Below are positions 29,666 to 36,986 of a DNA stretch of 64,000 bases, piece by piece. The DNA lies in assembly GCA_964351245.1 (NCBI GenBank), contig CAYGNF010000001.1, positions 1 through 64,000 of the forward strand. Reading direction: 5' to 3'. Made by a program: the position numbers and the translations under genes. Under the pieces are notes generated by a model. That model did not search any database, was not told the origin of the DNA, and saw only the letters and a program-made list of their open reading frames with translations. This stretch comes from JANRKH01 sp964351245 (lineage in GTDB: Bacteria; Pseudomonadota; Alphaproteobacteria; Rickettsiales; Rickettsiaceae). Within the stretch, counting starts at the first letter, position 1, and every line of letters begins with the position of its first letter.

Positions 29666-29696
29666 AAGCTAGATTCCCGATAAGACTCTAGCTTTT
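29666..29696 (-). terminator. probable terminator after grpE
   Basis: AAGCTAGA (29666-29673) and TCTAGCTT (29687-29694) form a perfect eight-pair stem with a 13-base loop, 28 bases past the grpE stop. On the minus strand it is followed, after a few bases, by ATTTTTG. Confidence 0.45.
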
Positions 29697-29723
29697 GCCG
29701 AATCCGCTTTTATAATATTAAAG

Positions 29724-30242
29724 TTACTCTTGTGGTTTTGCAACAGAAACAGATGCGGGACGTATTAATCTATCCTTTATTTTATAGCCCACTTGCATTA
29801 AACCCACTATAGTATCTCGTTCTTGCTGAGTATCTTCTACCTGAGATATGGCAAAGTGATGATTATAGTCAAATCTATCGCCTTGGTTTGGCGCAATTAC
29901 TGTAATATTGTTTTTTGTAAATACTTGAGACAATTCTTTATGAGTCATAACTACACCATCAAAAAATTGCATCATCTCTGCGGGTAAATTTTCGGGCTTA
30001 AACTGAATAGCGCGATCTAGATTATCTAATACTGATATCAGGTCTTTTGCAAAATTAGTGATGGAGTAATTTCTAATATCTTCAATTTGTTTCTCATATC
30101 TTTTGCGTAAATTGTCGTTTTCAGCTGCGCTTCTCAGCAATCTGTCGTTTAATTCGCTTATCTGGTGCTCGATTTGCTCCTGTGTTATTTCTTCAGTTTT
30201 TAGATCTTCTATTACTGGCTCAGTAGACTGGGTATTATCCAT
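29724..30242 (-). CDS. grpE: nucleotide exchange factor GrpE
   Basis: GrpE releases ADP from DnaK and so drives the Hsp70 cycle. The 172-residue protein has an acidic start, a long N-terminal coiled coil (about 20-75, LRSAAENDNLRKRYEKQIED), then the conserved FAKDLISVLDNLDRA and a C-terminal beta domain ending VGLMQVGYKIKDRLIRPASVSVAK. Length is typical. A good Shine-Dalgarno (AAGGAAA) precedes the ATG, and a near-perfect RpoH promoter lies 35-62 bases upstream. dnaK and dnaJ are not adjacent. Confidence 0.96.
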   Translation of the reverse strand: MDNTQSTEPVIEDLKTEEITQEQIEHQISELNDRLLRSAAENDNLRKRYEKQIEDIRNYSITNFAKDLISVLDNLDRAIQFKPENLPAEMMQFFDGVVMTHKELSQVFTKNNITVIAPNQGDRFDYNHHFAISQVEDTQQERDTIVGLMQVGYKIKDRLIRPASVSVAKPQE

Positions 30243-30276
30243 AAATATTTCCTTATAATTGTATTTGTAAAATTTA

Positions 30277-30304
30277 ATATGGGGACTAAATTAAAAATTT
30301 CAAG
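30277..30304 (-). promoter_or_regulatory. RpoH (sigma-32) heat-shock promoter of grpE
   Basis: On the minus strand CTTGAAA (30298-30304), a 13-base spacer and CCCCATAT (30277-30284) match the sigma-32 consensus CTTGAAA-N11-16-CCCCATNT at every defined position. Transcription would start near 30270, about 28 bases before the grpE ATG. Confidence 0.85.
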
Positions 30305-30423
30305 TGCATGACAGAGTTTATATATACGCAAATATTGCTCATTGATGAATCCACGCTTTATAATACTACAAAAAATGTTATTTTTTATACTTCTCAGTAA
30401 ATCATAATTCCCTATTATAGCAC

Positions 30424-31359
30424 TTAGGTAGCACTCAAGAATTTCTCTGCATCTAATGCGGCCATGCAACCAGTTCCTGCAGCAGTCACAGCTTGTCTAT
30501 AAATTTTGTCTTGCACGTCTCCACACGCAAATACGCCTTTAATAGAAGTAGTTACTTTTCCTAAATCGGTAATAATATAGCCTTCATCATCAAGCGCTAA
30601 TTGATTCTTAAAGATTTCTGTATTTGGTTTGTGCCCTATTGCAACAAATACTCCTTCTGCGTTAATTCTATCAATAGCACCTGTATGTATATTTTTTATT
30701 AATACTCCAGTGACGGATTTGGGCTTGTCGGTCCCCTCTATCTCCTGTATCACGCTATTCCAAACTACTTGAATTTTAGGATGCGCAAAGAGTTTATCCT
30801 GAGTAATTTTCTCGGCTCTTAAGGAATCTCTCCTATGTATTAAAGTAACTTTTGATGCATGATTAGTCAGATATAAGGCTTCTTCTACCGCGGAATTGCC
30901 TCCGCCTACAACTAACACTTCTTTTTCTTTAAAGAAGAATCCATCGCATGTAGCGCATCCAGAAACCCCAAATCCTTGGAATTTTTTCTCAGATTCTAGT
31001 CCTAGCCATTTCGCCTCTGCCCCAGTTGAAATAATAAGGCTACGAGTAATATATTCATCTCCAGTTGCGCATTTAATCTTATATGGATAAGATGAGAGAT
31101 CTACAGATACTACATAGTCTTCTACAAACTTAGTACCAACTTTTTGGGCCTGCTGAGTCATTTGTTCCATCAAAAAAGGTCCTTGAATAATATCAGCAAA
31201 GCCTGGATAATTTTCTACATCAGTAGTAATAGTAAGTTGACCGCCTGGCTGAGTGCCATGTATCAAAATAGGTGAGAGATTGGCACGCGCTGCATATATA
31301 GCTGCTGTGCATCCAGCAGGCCCGGAGCCTAGTATCACTAAATTTAATATCTCGGACAT
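30424..31359 (-). CDS. trxB: thioredoxin-disulfide reductase
   Basis: TrxB uses NADPH and FAD to reduce thioredoxin. From the ATG at 31359 the product has 311 residues. It carries the FAD-binding GSGPAGCTAAIYAARA (11-26), the redox-active CATC at Cys135 and Cys138, the NADPH-binding GGGNSAVEEALYL, and a C-terminal FACGDVQDKIYRQAVTAAGTG. An upstream in-frame extension of ten residues overlaps sodB and lacks family support. The ATG lies one base after the sodB stop, so pth, sodB and trxB form a unit for oxidative-stress defence. Confidence 0.97.
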   Translation of the reverse strand: MSEILNLVILGSGPAGCTAAIYAARANLSPILIHGTQPGGQLTITTDVENYPGFADIIQGPFLMEQMTQQAQKVGTKFVEDYVVSVDLSSYPYKIKCATGDEYITRSLIISTGAEAKWLGLESEKKFQGFGVSGCATCDGFFFKEKEVLVVGGGNSAVEEALYLTNHASKVTLIHRRDSLRAEKITQDKLFAHPKIQVVWNSVIQEIEGTDKPKSVTGVLIKNIHTGAIDRINAEGVFVAIGHKPNTEIFKNQLALDDEGYIITDLGKVTTSIKGVFACGDVQDKIYRQAVTAAGTGCMAALDAEKFLSAT

Positions 31360-31360
31360 G

Positions 31361-32008
31361 TTAATTTCCGCGTAAGTTACTCGAAGCAAAATCCCAGTTT
31401 GCTAGGTTGGTAAGAAATACATCTAAAAACGCCACTCTGTTATTTCTGTGATCAATGTAATATGCGTGCTCCCAAACATCGCAGCATAAAAGAGGTTTTT
31501 GAGATTTAGTAATTGGTGTTTCTGCATTTGCAGTTTGAGTCACTTTGAGTACTGAGCCATCTAATACAAGCCATACCCATCCACTGCCAAATTGAGTTGC
31601 GCCTGCATTCTTAAAATCACTGACAAAAGATTCAAAGCTTCCAAAATCATTTTCTATCATGCGTAATAATTCTCCTGAAGGAGTACTACCACCATTGCTT
31701 TTCATAGAATGCCAAAAGAAACTATGATTCCATACCTGAGCTGCATTATTAAATACACCCTTCAAAGATGGATTACTCGCAGACTCAATAATAATTTGCT
31801 CTAAATTCTTTGAAACAAGATCCTGATTAGATTCCACTAATTTATTTAAATTCGTGACATAAGCTTGATGATGTTTTTTGTGATGAAAATCAAAAGTCTC
31901 CTTGCTCATAAATGGAGCTAGAGCATTATCTGCATAAGGTAGATCAGGTAATATAAAAGGAAATTTATCTTGATTTGCTTGTTGGGAAAAAATTTGACTA
32001 TCTATCAT
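31361..32008 (-). CDS. sodB: superoxide dismutase, Fe type
   Basis: The enzyme turns superoxide into H2O2 and O2. From the ATG at 32008 the product has 215 residues. Metal ligands are the His of the FHHKKHHQAYVTNLN helix, the His of NAAQVWNHSFFWHSM, and the Asp and His of DVWEHAYYID. The AAQVWNHSFFW block is typical of iron enzymes, but metal use is not certain from sequence. A start at 32029 is open but is not preceded by a ribosome site, while AAAGG sits eight to twelve bases before 32008. It lies 13 bases after pth. Confidence 0.95.
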   Translation of the reverse strand: MIDSQIFSQQANQDKFPFILPDLPYADNALAPFMSKETFDFHHKKHHQAYVTNLNKLVESNQDLVSKNLEQIIIESASNPSLKGVFNNAAQVWNHSFFWHSMKSNGGSTPSGELLRMIENDFGSFESFVSDFKNAGATQFGSGWVWLVLDGSVLKVTQTANAETPITKSQKPLLCCDVWEHAYYIDHRNNRVAFLDVFLTNLANWDFASSNLRGN

Positions 32009-32021
32009 AATGCACCTTTTT

Positions 32022-32612
32022 TTATTCACTTACTTGTGTTGATTTTCCGGATTTAAGAACTATAGCGCTGAAATTTTTTTCGAGCAACTGAAATGTTGAA
32101 TTTTGGATATATTCTAGAGTGCTATTTAAAATATCTTGCTCTGATGGCGCGAAATTAGAGAGTACGTAGTCTGCCACATCTTCTCTTATTTGCGGCCTGC
32201 CCACCCCTATCCGAATTCTATGATAATTGTTACCAATATGTTGATCGAGTGATTTAAGTCCATTATGGCCGGCTGCGCTGCCTCCTTTCTTGTATCTTAT
32301 CTGACCAAGAGTTAAATCTATATCATCATGAATCACAACTATATCTTCTATATTTTCTTTGTAGAAAGATTTAATCAAGGATGCGGGTATTCCCGAAAGG
32401 TTCATAAAGGTTTGAGGCTTTACCAAAAGTACCTTGATATCTTTTGAGGTTTCACTGCTGAGTCTATCTGATGCTATATGTGCTTTGAATTTTGTAGAAT
32501 TGCCCCAGTCCAGTTCAAATTTCGAAGCAATAATATCAAGAGCAAGAAATCCTGCATTATGCCTCGTCATTTCATATTCAGGACCTGGATTACCTAAGCC
32601 AATAATGATCAT
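32022..32612 (-). CDS. pth: peptidyl-tRNA hydrolase
   Basis: Pth frees tRNA from peptidyl-tRNA that drops off the ribosome. The 196-residue protein begins IIIGLGNPGPEYEMTRHNAGF with catalytic His18. It contains KPQTFMNLSG, VIHDDIDL with the conserved Asp, and GGSAAGHNGLKSLDQHIG. Length is normal. It heads the pth-sodB-trxB group. ychF, often next to pth, is absent. Confidence 0.96.
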   Translation of the reverse strand: MIIIGLGNPGPEYEMTRHNAGFLALDIIASKFELDWGNSTKFKAHIASDRLSSETSKDIKVLLVKPQTFMNLSGIPASLIKSFYKENIEDIVVIHDDIDLTLGQIRYKKGGSAAGHNGLKSLDQHIGNNYHRIRIGVGRPQIREDVADYVLSNFAPSEQDILNSTLEYIQNSTFQLLEKNFSAIVLKSGKSTQVSE

Positions 32613-32692
32613 TTATCATATCTATAATGTTTAAGAAGAAAATTATTATCACTTCGAGGAAATGTCAAAAAATATTTAGATATTGCGATGAA

Positions 32693-32713
32693 ATTCTATA
32701 AATCTCATAGAAT
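32693..32713. terminator. AT-rich hairpin between lptB and pth
   Basis: ATTCTAT and ATAGAAT form a perfect seven-pair stem with a seven-base loop; on the plus strand ATTATTTTT follows. On the minus strand, where the flanking genes run, only TTT follows, so terminator activity for lptB is weakly supported. Confidence 0.3.
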
Positions 32714-32827
32714 ATTATTTTTGCTTTGCGGATGTATTGCATGAATATACAGCCCCTAAATTCTAGAAATTTTTTAAAAATATAGTAATTTTACTATAAT
32801 GTCAGATCAAATCTAAAATAATGCATA

Positions 32828-33547
32828 TTATATATTAAAATTTTCTCCCAGATATACTTGTTTTACTAATCCTGACTTTGATATTTCCTTAGGAGTGCCG
32901 CTAAAGATGATTTTGCCATTAAAGATTACATACCCCCTATCTACAATATCTAAAGTTTCTCTTACATTGTGGTCTGTAATTAAGATTCCTAAGTTTCTTT
33001 CTTTAAGATTTTTAATTAGTTTTTTAATATCATGGATTGCTATAGGATCAATTCCTGCAAGTGGTTCATCAAGTAGCATATATCTAGGTTTAATTGCGAG
33101 CGCTCTTGCTATTTCAACTCTACGTCTTTCGCCGCCAGAAAGATTAGATGCATCAGCGTATTTTAAATGACTGATACTAAAATCTCCTAGTAATTCCTCG
33201 AGTCTTTTTTTTGCTATTTCAGTATCTTGTTCTACAAACTCTAATATTGCAAGAATATTATCTTCTACATTTAATCCTCTAAAAATTGATGATTCTTGAG
33301 GTAGATATCCAAGTCCGAATGCAGCGCGTTTATAGATAGGTAGATGGGTAATTTCATGATCATCTACGTATAAAAACCCACTATCTGGACTAGTAATGCC
33401 GGTAATCATAGAAAAGCATGTGGTTTTGCCTGCGCCATTTGGGCCAAGAAGCGCTACAGCCTCCCCCCTACTAACTTCTATAGATAAATCGTGAACGACT
33501 TTTTTGTTATTATATGTTTTGCTGAGATTTATAGCTTTTAGACTCAT
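32828..33547 (-). CDS. lptB: LPS export ABC transporter ATP-binding protein LptB
   Basis: LptB powers extraction of lipopolysaccharide from the inner membrane with LptFG and LptC. The 239-residue ATPase has Walker A GPNGAGKTT (35-43), a Q-loop in LGYLPQESSIFRGLNVEDN (an LptB hallmark), the signature LSGGERRRVEIARALA, and Walker B YMLLDEPLAGIDPIA, with the H-loop in ITDHNVRETL. It follows the TatB-like gene by 45 bases. lptA and lptC are not in this window, while an LptE candidate lies near 56.2 kb. Confidence 0.96.
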   Translation of the reverse strand: MSLKAINLSKTYNNKKVVHDLSIEVSRGEAVALLGPNGAGKTTCFSMITGITSPDSGFLYVDDHEITHLPIYKRAAFGLGYLPQESSIFRGLNVEDNILAILEFVEQDTEIAKKRLEELLGDFSISHLKYADASNLSGGERRRVEIARALAIKPRYMLLDEPLAGIDPIAIHDIKKLIKNLKERNLGILITDHNVRETLDIVDRGYVIFNGKIIFSGTPKEISKSGLVKQVYLGENFNI

Positions 33548-33592
33548 AGTTTTATGAGATATCTATGATAAAACTGACTTGCTCTATATATT

Positions 33593-33928
33593 TCATTGCT
33601 GCTTAATTTTTATATTTCTAACTGCGCGTTTAGATATTATGGCGTGATAATAGGCTTTAACATCCTCTAAAGAATAATCGCCATCATACACATGATCTAA
33701 CTCAAATATCTTTTTAAGATAGAAGTTAATCTGTCTTTTGTCAATTTTCTGTATAGTATTTTCCTTGGTTTCTTCGGCTATCTCTTGAAATTGTAGCTCT
33801 ATTTCGGAGCCGAGGCTAATTATATATTGACGTATTTTATATATAGATTTTATAATAGGACTATAATCTTCGGGCTTTAAAGCGAGTATACCTATTAACA
33901 AAACTACTATAATTTCTCCAAAGCCCAT
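33593..33928 (-). CDS. TatA/TatB-like single-span membrane protein
   Basis: A 111-residue protein with a hydrophobic segment at residues 1-16, then a short turn and an amphipathic helix. MGFGEIIVVLLIGILALKPE followed by a helical IIKSIYKIRQYI region resembles the TatB start (membrane helix, LGPE/LKPE hinge, amphipathic helix). The C-terminal half has no match that I recognise. TatB works with TatC in exporting folded proteins such as the Rieske subunit. Assignment rests on the N-terminal pattern only. It lies between ettA and lptB on the same strand. Confidence 0.55.
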   Translation of the reverse strand: MGFGEIIVVLLIGILALKPEDYSPIIKSIYKIRQYIISLGSEIELQFQEIAEETKENTIQKIDKRQINFYLKKIFELDHVYDGDYSLEDVKAYYHAIISKRAVRNIKIKQQ

Positions 33929-33940
33929 GGTTCTTTATAT

Positions 33941-35605
33941 CTAGCTGACTAATTTTTTGTGCTTATATTTTTGATTCTCAATATCAATGCCGTGATTTTT
34001 AATCATATAAGACTGGTAGTCAGAATAATTACCTTCATACCAAGAAGCATGACCATTAGAATCATAAGCAATAATGTGCGTGGCTATTCTATCTAAAAAC
34101 CATCTATCATGAGTAATGACCATCACACAGCCAGCATAGTCAAGAATAGCATCTTCAAGAGCCCTCAAAGTATCAACATCTAAATCATTTGATGGTTCAT
34201 CTAGTAATATCACATTTGCTGCTTCTTTGAGTAATTTGGCTATATGAACCCTGTTGCGCTCTCCCCCAGATAATTGCCCCACTTTTTTTTGCTGATCTCC
34301 ACCCTTGAAGTTAAAGGCCGAGCAATATGCCCTACTTTTAATCACTCTATCCCCAAGATGCATCTCATCAAGACCTTCGGAGATTTCTTGCCATACTGTA
34401 TTATTATCGTTTAAGTGATCTCTAGATTGATCTACGTATCCAAGTTTTACAGTAGGACCAAGTTTGATTACACCAGAATCAGGGGTTTCTTTGCCTGTAA
34501 TCATTTTAAATAATGTGGTTTTGCCTGCACCATTTGGGCCAATAATACCAACAATAGAACCTGGTTGCATCTTGAAAGTGAAGTCAGTAAGTAGTTGTTT
34601 ATCTCCAAATGCTTTGTTGATATTTTGTGCATCTATTACAAGATCTCCAAGTTTAGCTCCATTTGGAATAACAATTTGGGCTGTGCTTACAACCTTCTCT
34701 CTTGTTTTATTAAGAAGCTCTTGATATGCATCTATCCTTGCCTTACTTTTTGCCTGCCTTGCTTTAGGTGATTGCTGAATCCACTCAAGCTCAGCTTTTA
34801 ATTGCTTTCTTCTATCGCTCTCTTCTTTTTCTTCATTGCCCATTTTTTTCTGCTTTTGATCTAGCCATGCAGAGTAATTCGAATGCCATGGTACACAACT
34901 TCCTCTATCTATTTCTAATATCCATTCTGTTACTTTATCAAGGAAATATCTATCATGAGTAATTGATACCACTGTGCCTTTATATTCTTTTAGGAAGGTT
35001 TCAAGCCAGGAAACAGATTCAGCGTCTAAGTGGTTTGTTGGCTCATCTAATAACAACATATCGGGCTTTTCAAGTAGGAGTTTACATAAGGCTACTCTCC
35101 TACGCTCTCCTCCTGAAATTTGCATCACAGATACATCTTTGGGAGGGCATCTCAGTGCCGCCATAGCTATTTCTGCTTCACGCTCTAGATTCCATAAATC
35201 GCCAGCATCAATCTTATCTTGCAATTCAGATTGTTGAGCAAGGAGCAGATTCATCTCATCATCACTCATTTCTTCTGCAAATTTTAGACTGATTTCATTA
35301 AATTGGTCGAGTAAAGCTTGCTTTTGTGCTAAGCTCTCCATAATGTTTTCGAATACTGTCTTGTCGTCACTCAACTTAGGCTCTTGCTGTAAATATCCAA
35401 TTTTAATACCGTCTGCAACCCATGCCTCGCCATCATACTCTTTATCTACTCCGGCCATGATGCGGAGTAATGTTGATTTGCCTGCCCCGTTATGTCCTAT
35501 GATCCCAATCTTTGCACCTGGCAAAAACGAAAGGTAGGTCTCTTTGATGATTTGATTTCCGTTAATCGTCTTTGAAAGACCTTTCATCACATATACATAA
35601 TTCAT
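33941..35605 (-). CDS. ettA: energy-dependent translational throttle protein EttA (ABC-F)
   Basis: EttA binds the ribosomal E site and gates entry into elongation according to ATP/ADP. From the ATG at 35605 (GGAG six to seven bases ahead) the product has 554 residues, against about 555 in E. coli. It has two ABC domains with Walker A GHNGAGKST and GPNGAGKTT, and signatures ISGGERRRVALCKLL and LSGGERNRVHIAKLL. The linker (about 240-305) has the arm pattern KQKKMGNEEKEE...ELEWIQQSPKARQAKSKAR. An upstream ATG four codons earlier is possible. Confidence 0.96.
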   Translation of the reverse strand: MNYVYVMKGLSKTINGNQIIKETYLSFLPGAKIGIIGHNGAGKSTLLRIMAGVDKEYDGEAWVADGIKIGYLQQEPKLSDDKTVFENIMESLAQKQALLDQFNEISLKFAEEMSDDEMNLLLAQQSELQDKIDAGDLWNLEREAEIAMAALRCPPKDVSVMQISGGERRRVALCKLLLEKPDMLLLDEPTNHLDAESVSWLETFLKEYKGTVVSITHDRYFLDKVTEWILEIDRGSCVPWHSNYSAWLDQKQKKMGNEEKEESDRRKQLKAELEWIQQSPKARQAKSKARIDAYQELLNKTREKVVSTAQIVIPNGAKLGDLVIDAQNINKAFGDKQLLTDFTFKMQPGSIVGIIGPNGAGKTTLFKMITGKETPDSGVIKLGPTVKLGYVDQSRDHLNDNNTVWQEISEGLDEMHLGDRVIKSRAYCSAFNFKGGDQQKKVGQLSGGERNRVHIAKLLKEAANVILLDEPSNDLDVDTLRALEDAILDYAGCVMVITHDRWFLDRIATHIIAYDSNGHASWYEGNYSDYQSYMIKNHGIDIENQKYKHKKLVS

Positions 35606-35795
35606 TAATAGCTCCATCTCAATTTGGAGACAATGATACTATTTCTCACATAAATAATCAAGAAACATTATGAGAAATTTGTTTTCTTGGTGCCTACATA
35701 GCTCAAGAATCAGTAGAGTAATACACTGCATATTGCCAAACTTAAATTATCGTATTTAGTATTAAATGGCTTACGCTGATTTAATGGGAGTGATT

Positions 35796-36251
35796 TTATT
35801 TATTGTATCTGCCTCCAGAAATGATAGATTCAGCTCTATATATCTGCTCTAATAATATTATTTTTGCAAGTTGGTGAGGCATAGTAAGATCAGATAGAGA
35901 AAGAATAATATTAGAACAAGATCTTGCCTGGTCTGATAGACCGTAAGAGCCTCCAATGATAAAGTGAATTATTTTACTGCGCCCAGAAGATGAGATAGTT
36001 TTTGCGAATTCTACGCTTGTCATATTACGCCCCCTTGGATCAAGGCTGATTATAAAATCTGCATCAGAAGTTTTTTGCAACAACAAAGAGCTTTCTTTTT
36101 TTATTTGCTCTTCTGGGTCTAGATGTGATAATCCATTATATGGAGATAAAATAATTTTGGTTTTAATGAGCTTTAAGTAATGTTGCTCAACTTGACGATA
36201 TTCACTAGGAGTCTTACCGATGGAACTTATAACAATTTTTGTAAAAATCAT
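35796..36251 (-). CDS. rlmH: 23S rRNA pseudouridine-1915 N3-methyltransferase RlmH
   Basis: RlmH is a SPOUT methyltransferase acting on pseudouridine 1915 in helix 69. The 151-residue protein has the family core: SLDPRGRNMTSVEFA, the trefoil-knot loop IIHFIIGGSYGLSDQ, SLSDLTMPHQLAKIILLEQIYRA, and a C-terminal SIISGGRYNK. Typical members end HPYH(R/K); here the second His is Asn. It is transcribed divergently from rsmE, which starts five bases away. Confidence 0.92.
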   Translation of the reverse strand: MIFTKIVISSIGKTPSEYRQVEQHYLKLIKTKIILSPYNGLSHLDPEEQIKKESSLLLQKTSDADFIISLDPRGRNMTSVEFAKTISSSGRSKIIHFIIGGSYGLSDQARSCSNIILSLSDLTMPHQLAKIILLEQIYRAESIISGGRYNK

Positions 36252-36256
36252 CTATT

Positions 36257-36964
36257 ATGAAATATTCAAAATTACCCCGAATATATACTAATGCATCATT
36301 AAATTCAAATACTACAATCACAGTTGATGCAGCAAATTCCTATTATATAAAAAAAGTTTTGCGTCTTAGAGAATCTGAAAAGCTCAGATTTTTTAATGAA
36401 GTGGACGGAGAGTTTATGTGCGTGGTCAGCGCTCATACTGATCTTGTGCAAATTTTAATACAAGAAAAATTGGAAAAACCAATGATAGGTGCAACAAATA
36501 TTGTATTAATGATGTCTATAGTAAGGCCAGAAAAATTTGAAATTGCATGCGAAATGGCAACTCAACTCGGAGTTAGTGCTATTATTCCTGTTATCACTGC
36601 TAGATCCCAAAAAAAATCAATAAATTATGATAGATTAAAAAAGATTATTCTGGAATCTGTAAGACAATCAGAAAGAATCGATATACCAAGAATAGAGCTA
36701 CCGATACTTTTATCCGAGATTAATTTTTCAGAATATAATAAGATTTTTTTCGCAAACGAAGATGAATCTAACAATAACATAGATTATTCATATAGCGGTA
36801 AATGCGCTGCTCTGATTGGTCCAGAAGGAGGATTTACCCAAGATGAAATTCGTTCAGTCGTATCTTGTAGTAATGTCGTTTCAATTTCACTTGGTCCAAC
36901 TATCCTCAGATCAGAAACAGCAGCAGTCGCGATGCTCAGTAATATTGTAGCTCTATCTTATTGA
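36257..36964 (+). CDS. rsmE: 16S rRNA (uracil-1498-N3)-methyltransferase RsmE
   Basis: This is a SPOUT-family enzyme that methylates U1498 in the 30S decoding region. The 235-residue protein has an N-terminal PUA-like domain (about 1-70) and a knot domain with ITARSQKK, the AdoMet loop ALIGPEGGFTQDEI and the closing SLGPTILRSETAAVAMLSNI. Length is standard. It is divergent from rlmH, with only five bases between the two starts, so their promoters must overlap the partner gene. It is convergent with the ankyrin-OTU gene. Confidence 0.96.
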   Translation: MKYSKLPRIYTNASLNSNTTITVDAANSYYIKKVLRLRESEKLRFFNEVDGEFMCVVSAHTDLVQILIQEKLEKPMIGATNIVLMMSIVRPEKFEIACEMATQLGVSAIIPVITARSQKKSINYDRLKKIILESVRQSERIDIPRIELPILLSEINFSEYNKIFFANEDESNNNIDYSYSGKCAALIGPEGGFTQDEIRSVVSCSNVVSISLGPTILRSETAAVAMLSNIVALSY

Positions 36965-36986
36965 TTTATTATACTTCACAAAATAT

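Noticed and set aside
30212..30469. 85-codon minus-strand ORF upstream of grpE
   Set aside because: It would overlap the end of trxB and the start of grpE and runs through the RpoH promoter; no ribosome site.
35636..35690. ATTTCTC...GAGAAAT hairpin between rlmH and ettA
   Set aside because: The stem has a bulge and no T-tract on the minus strand where the genes run, so it does not qualify as a terminator.
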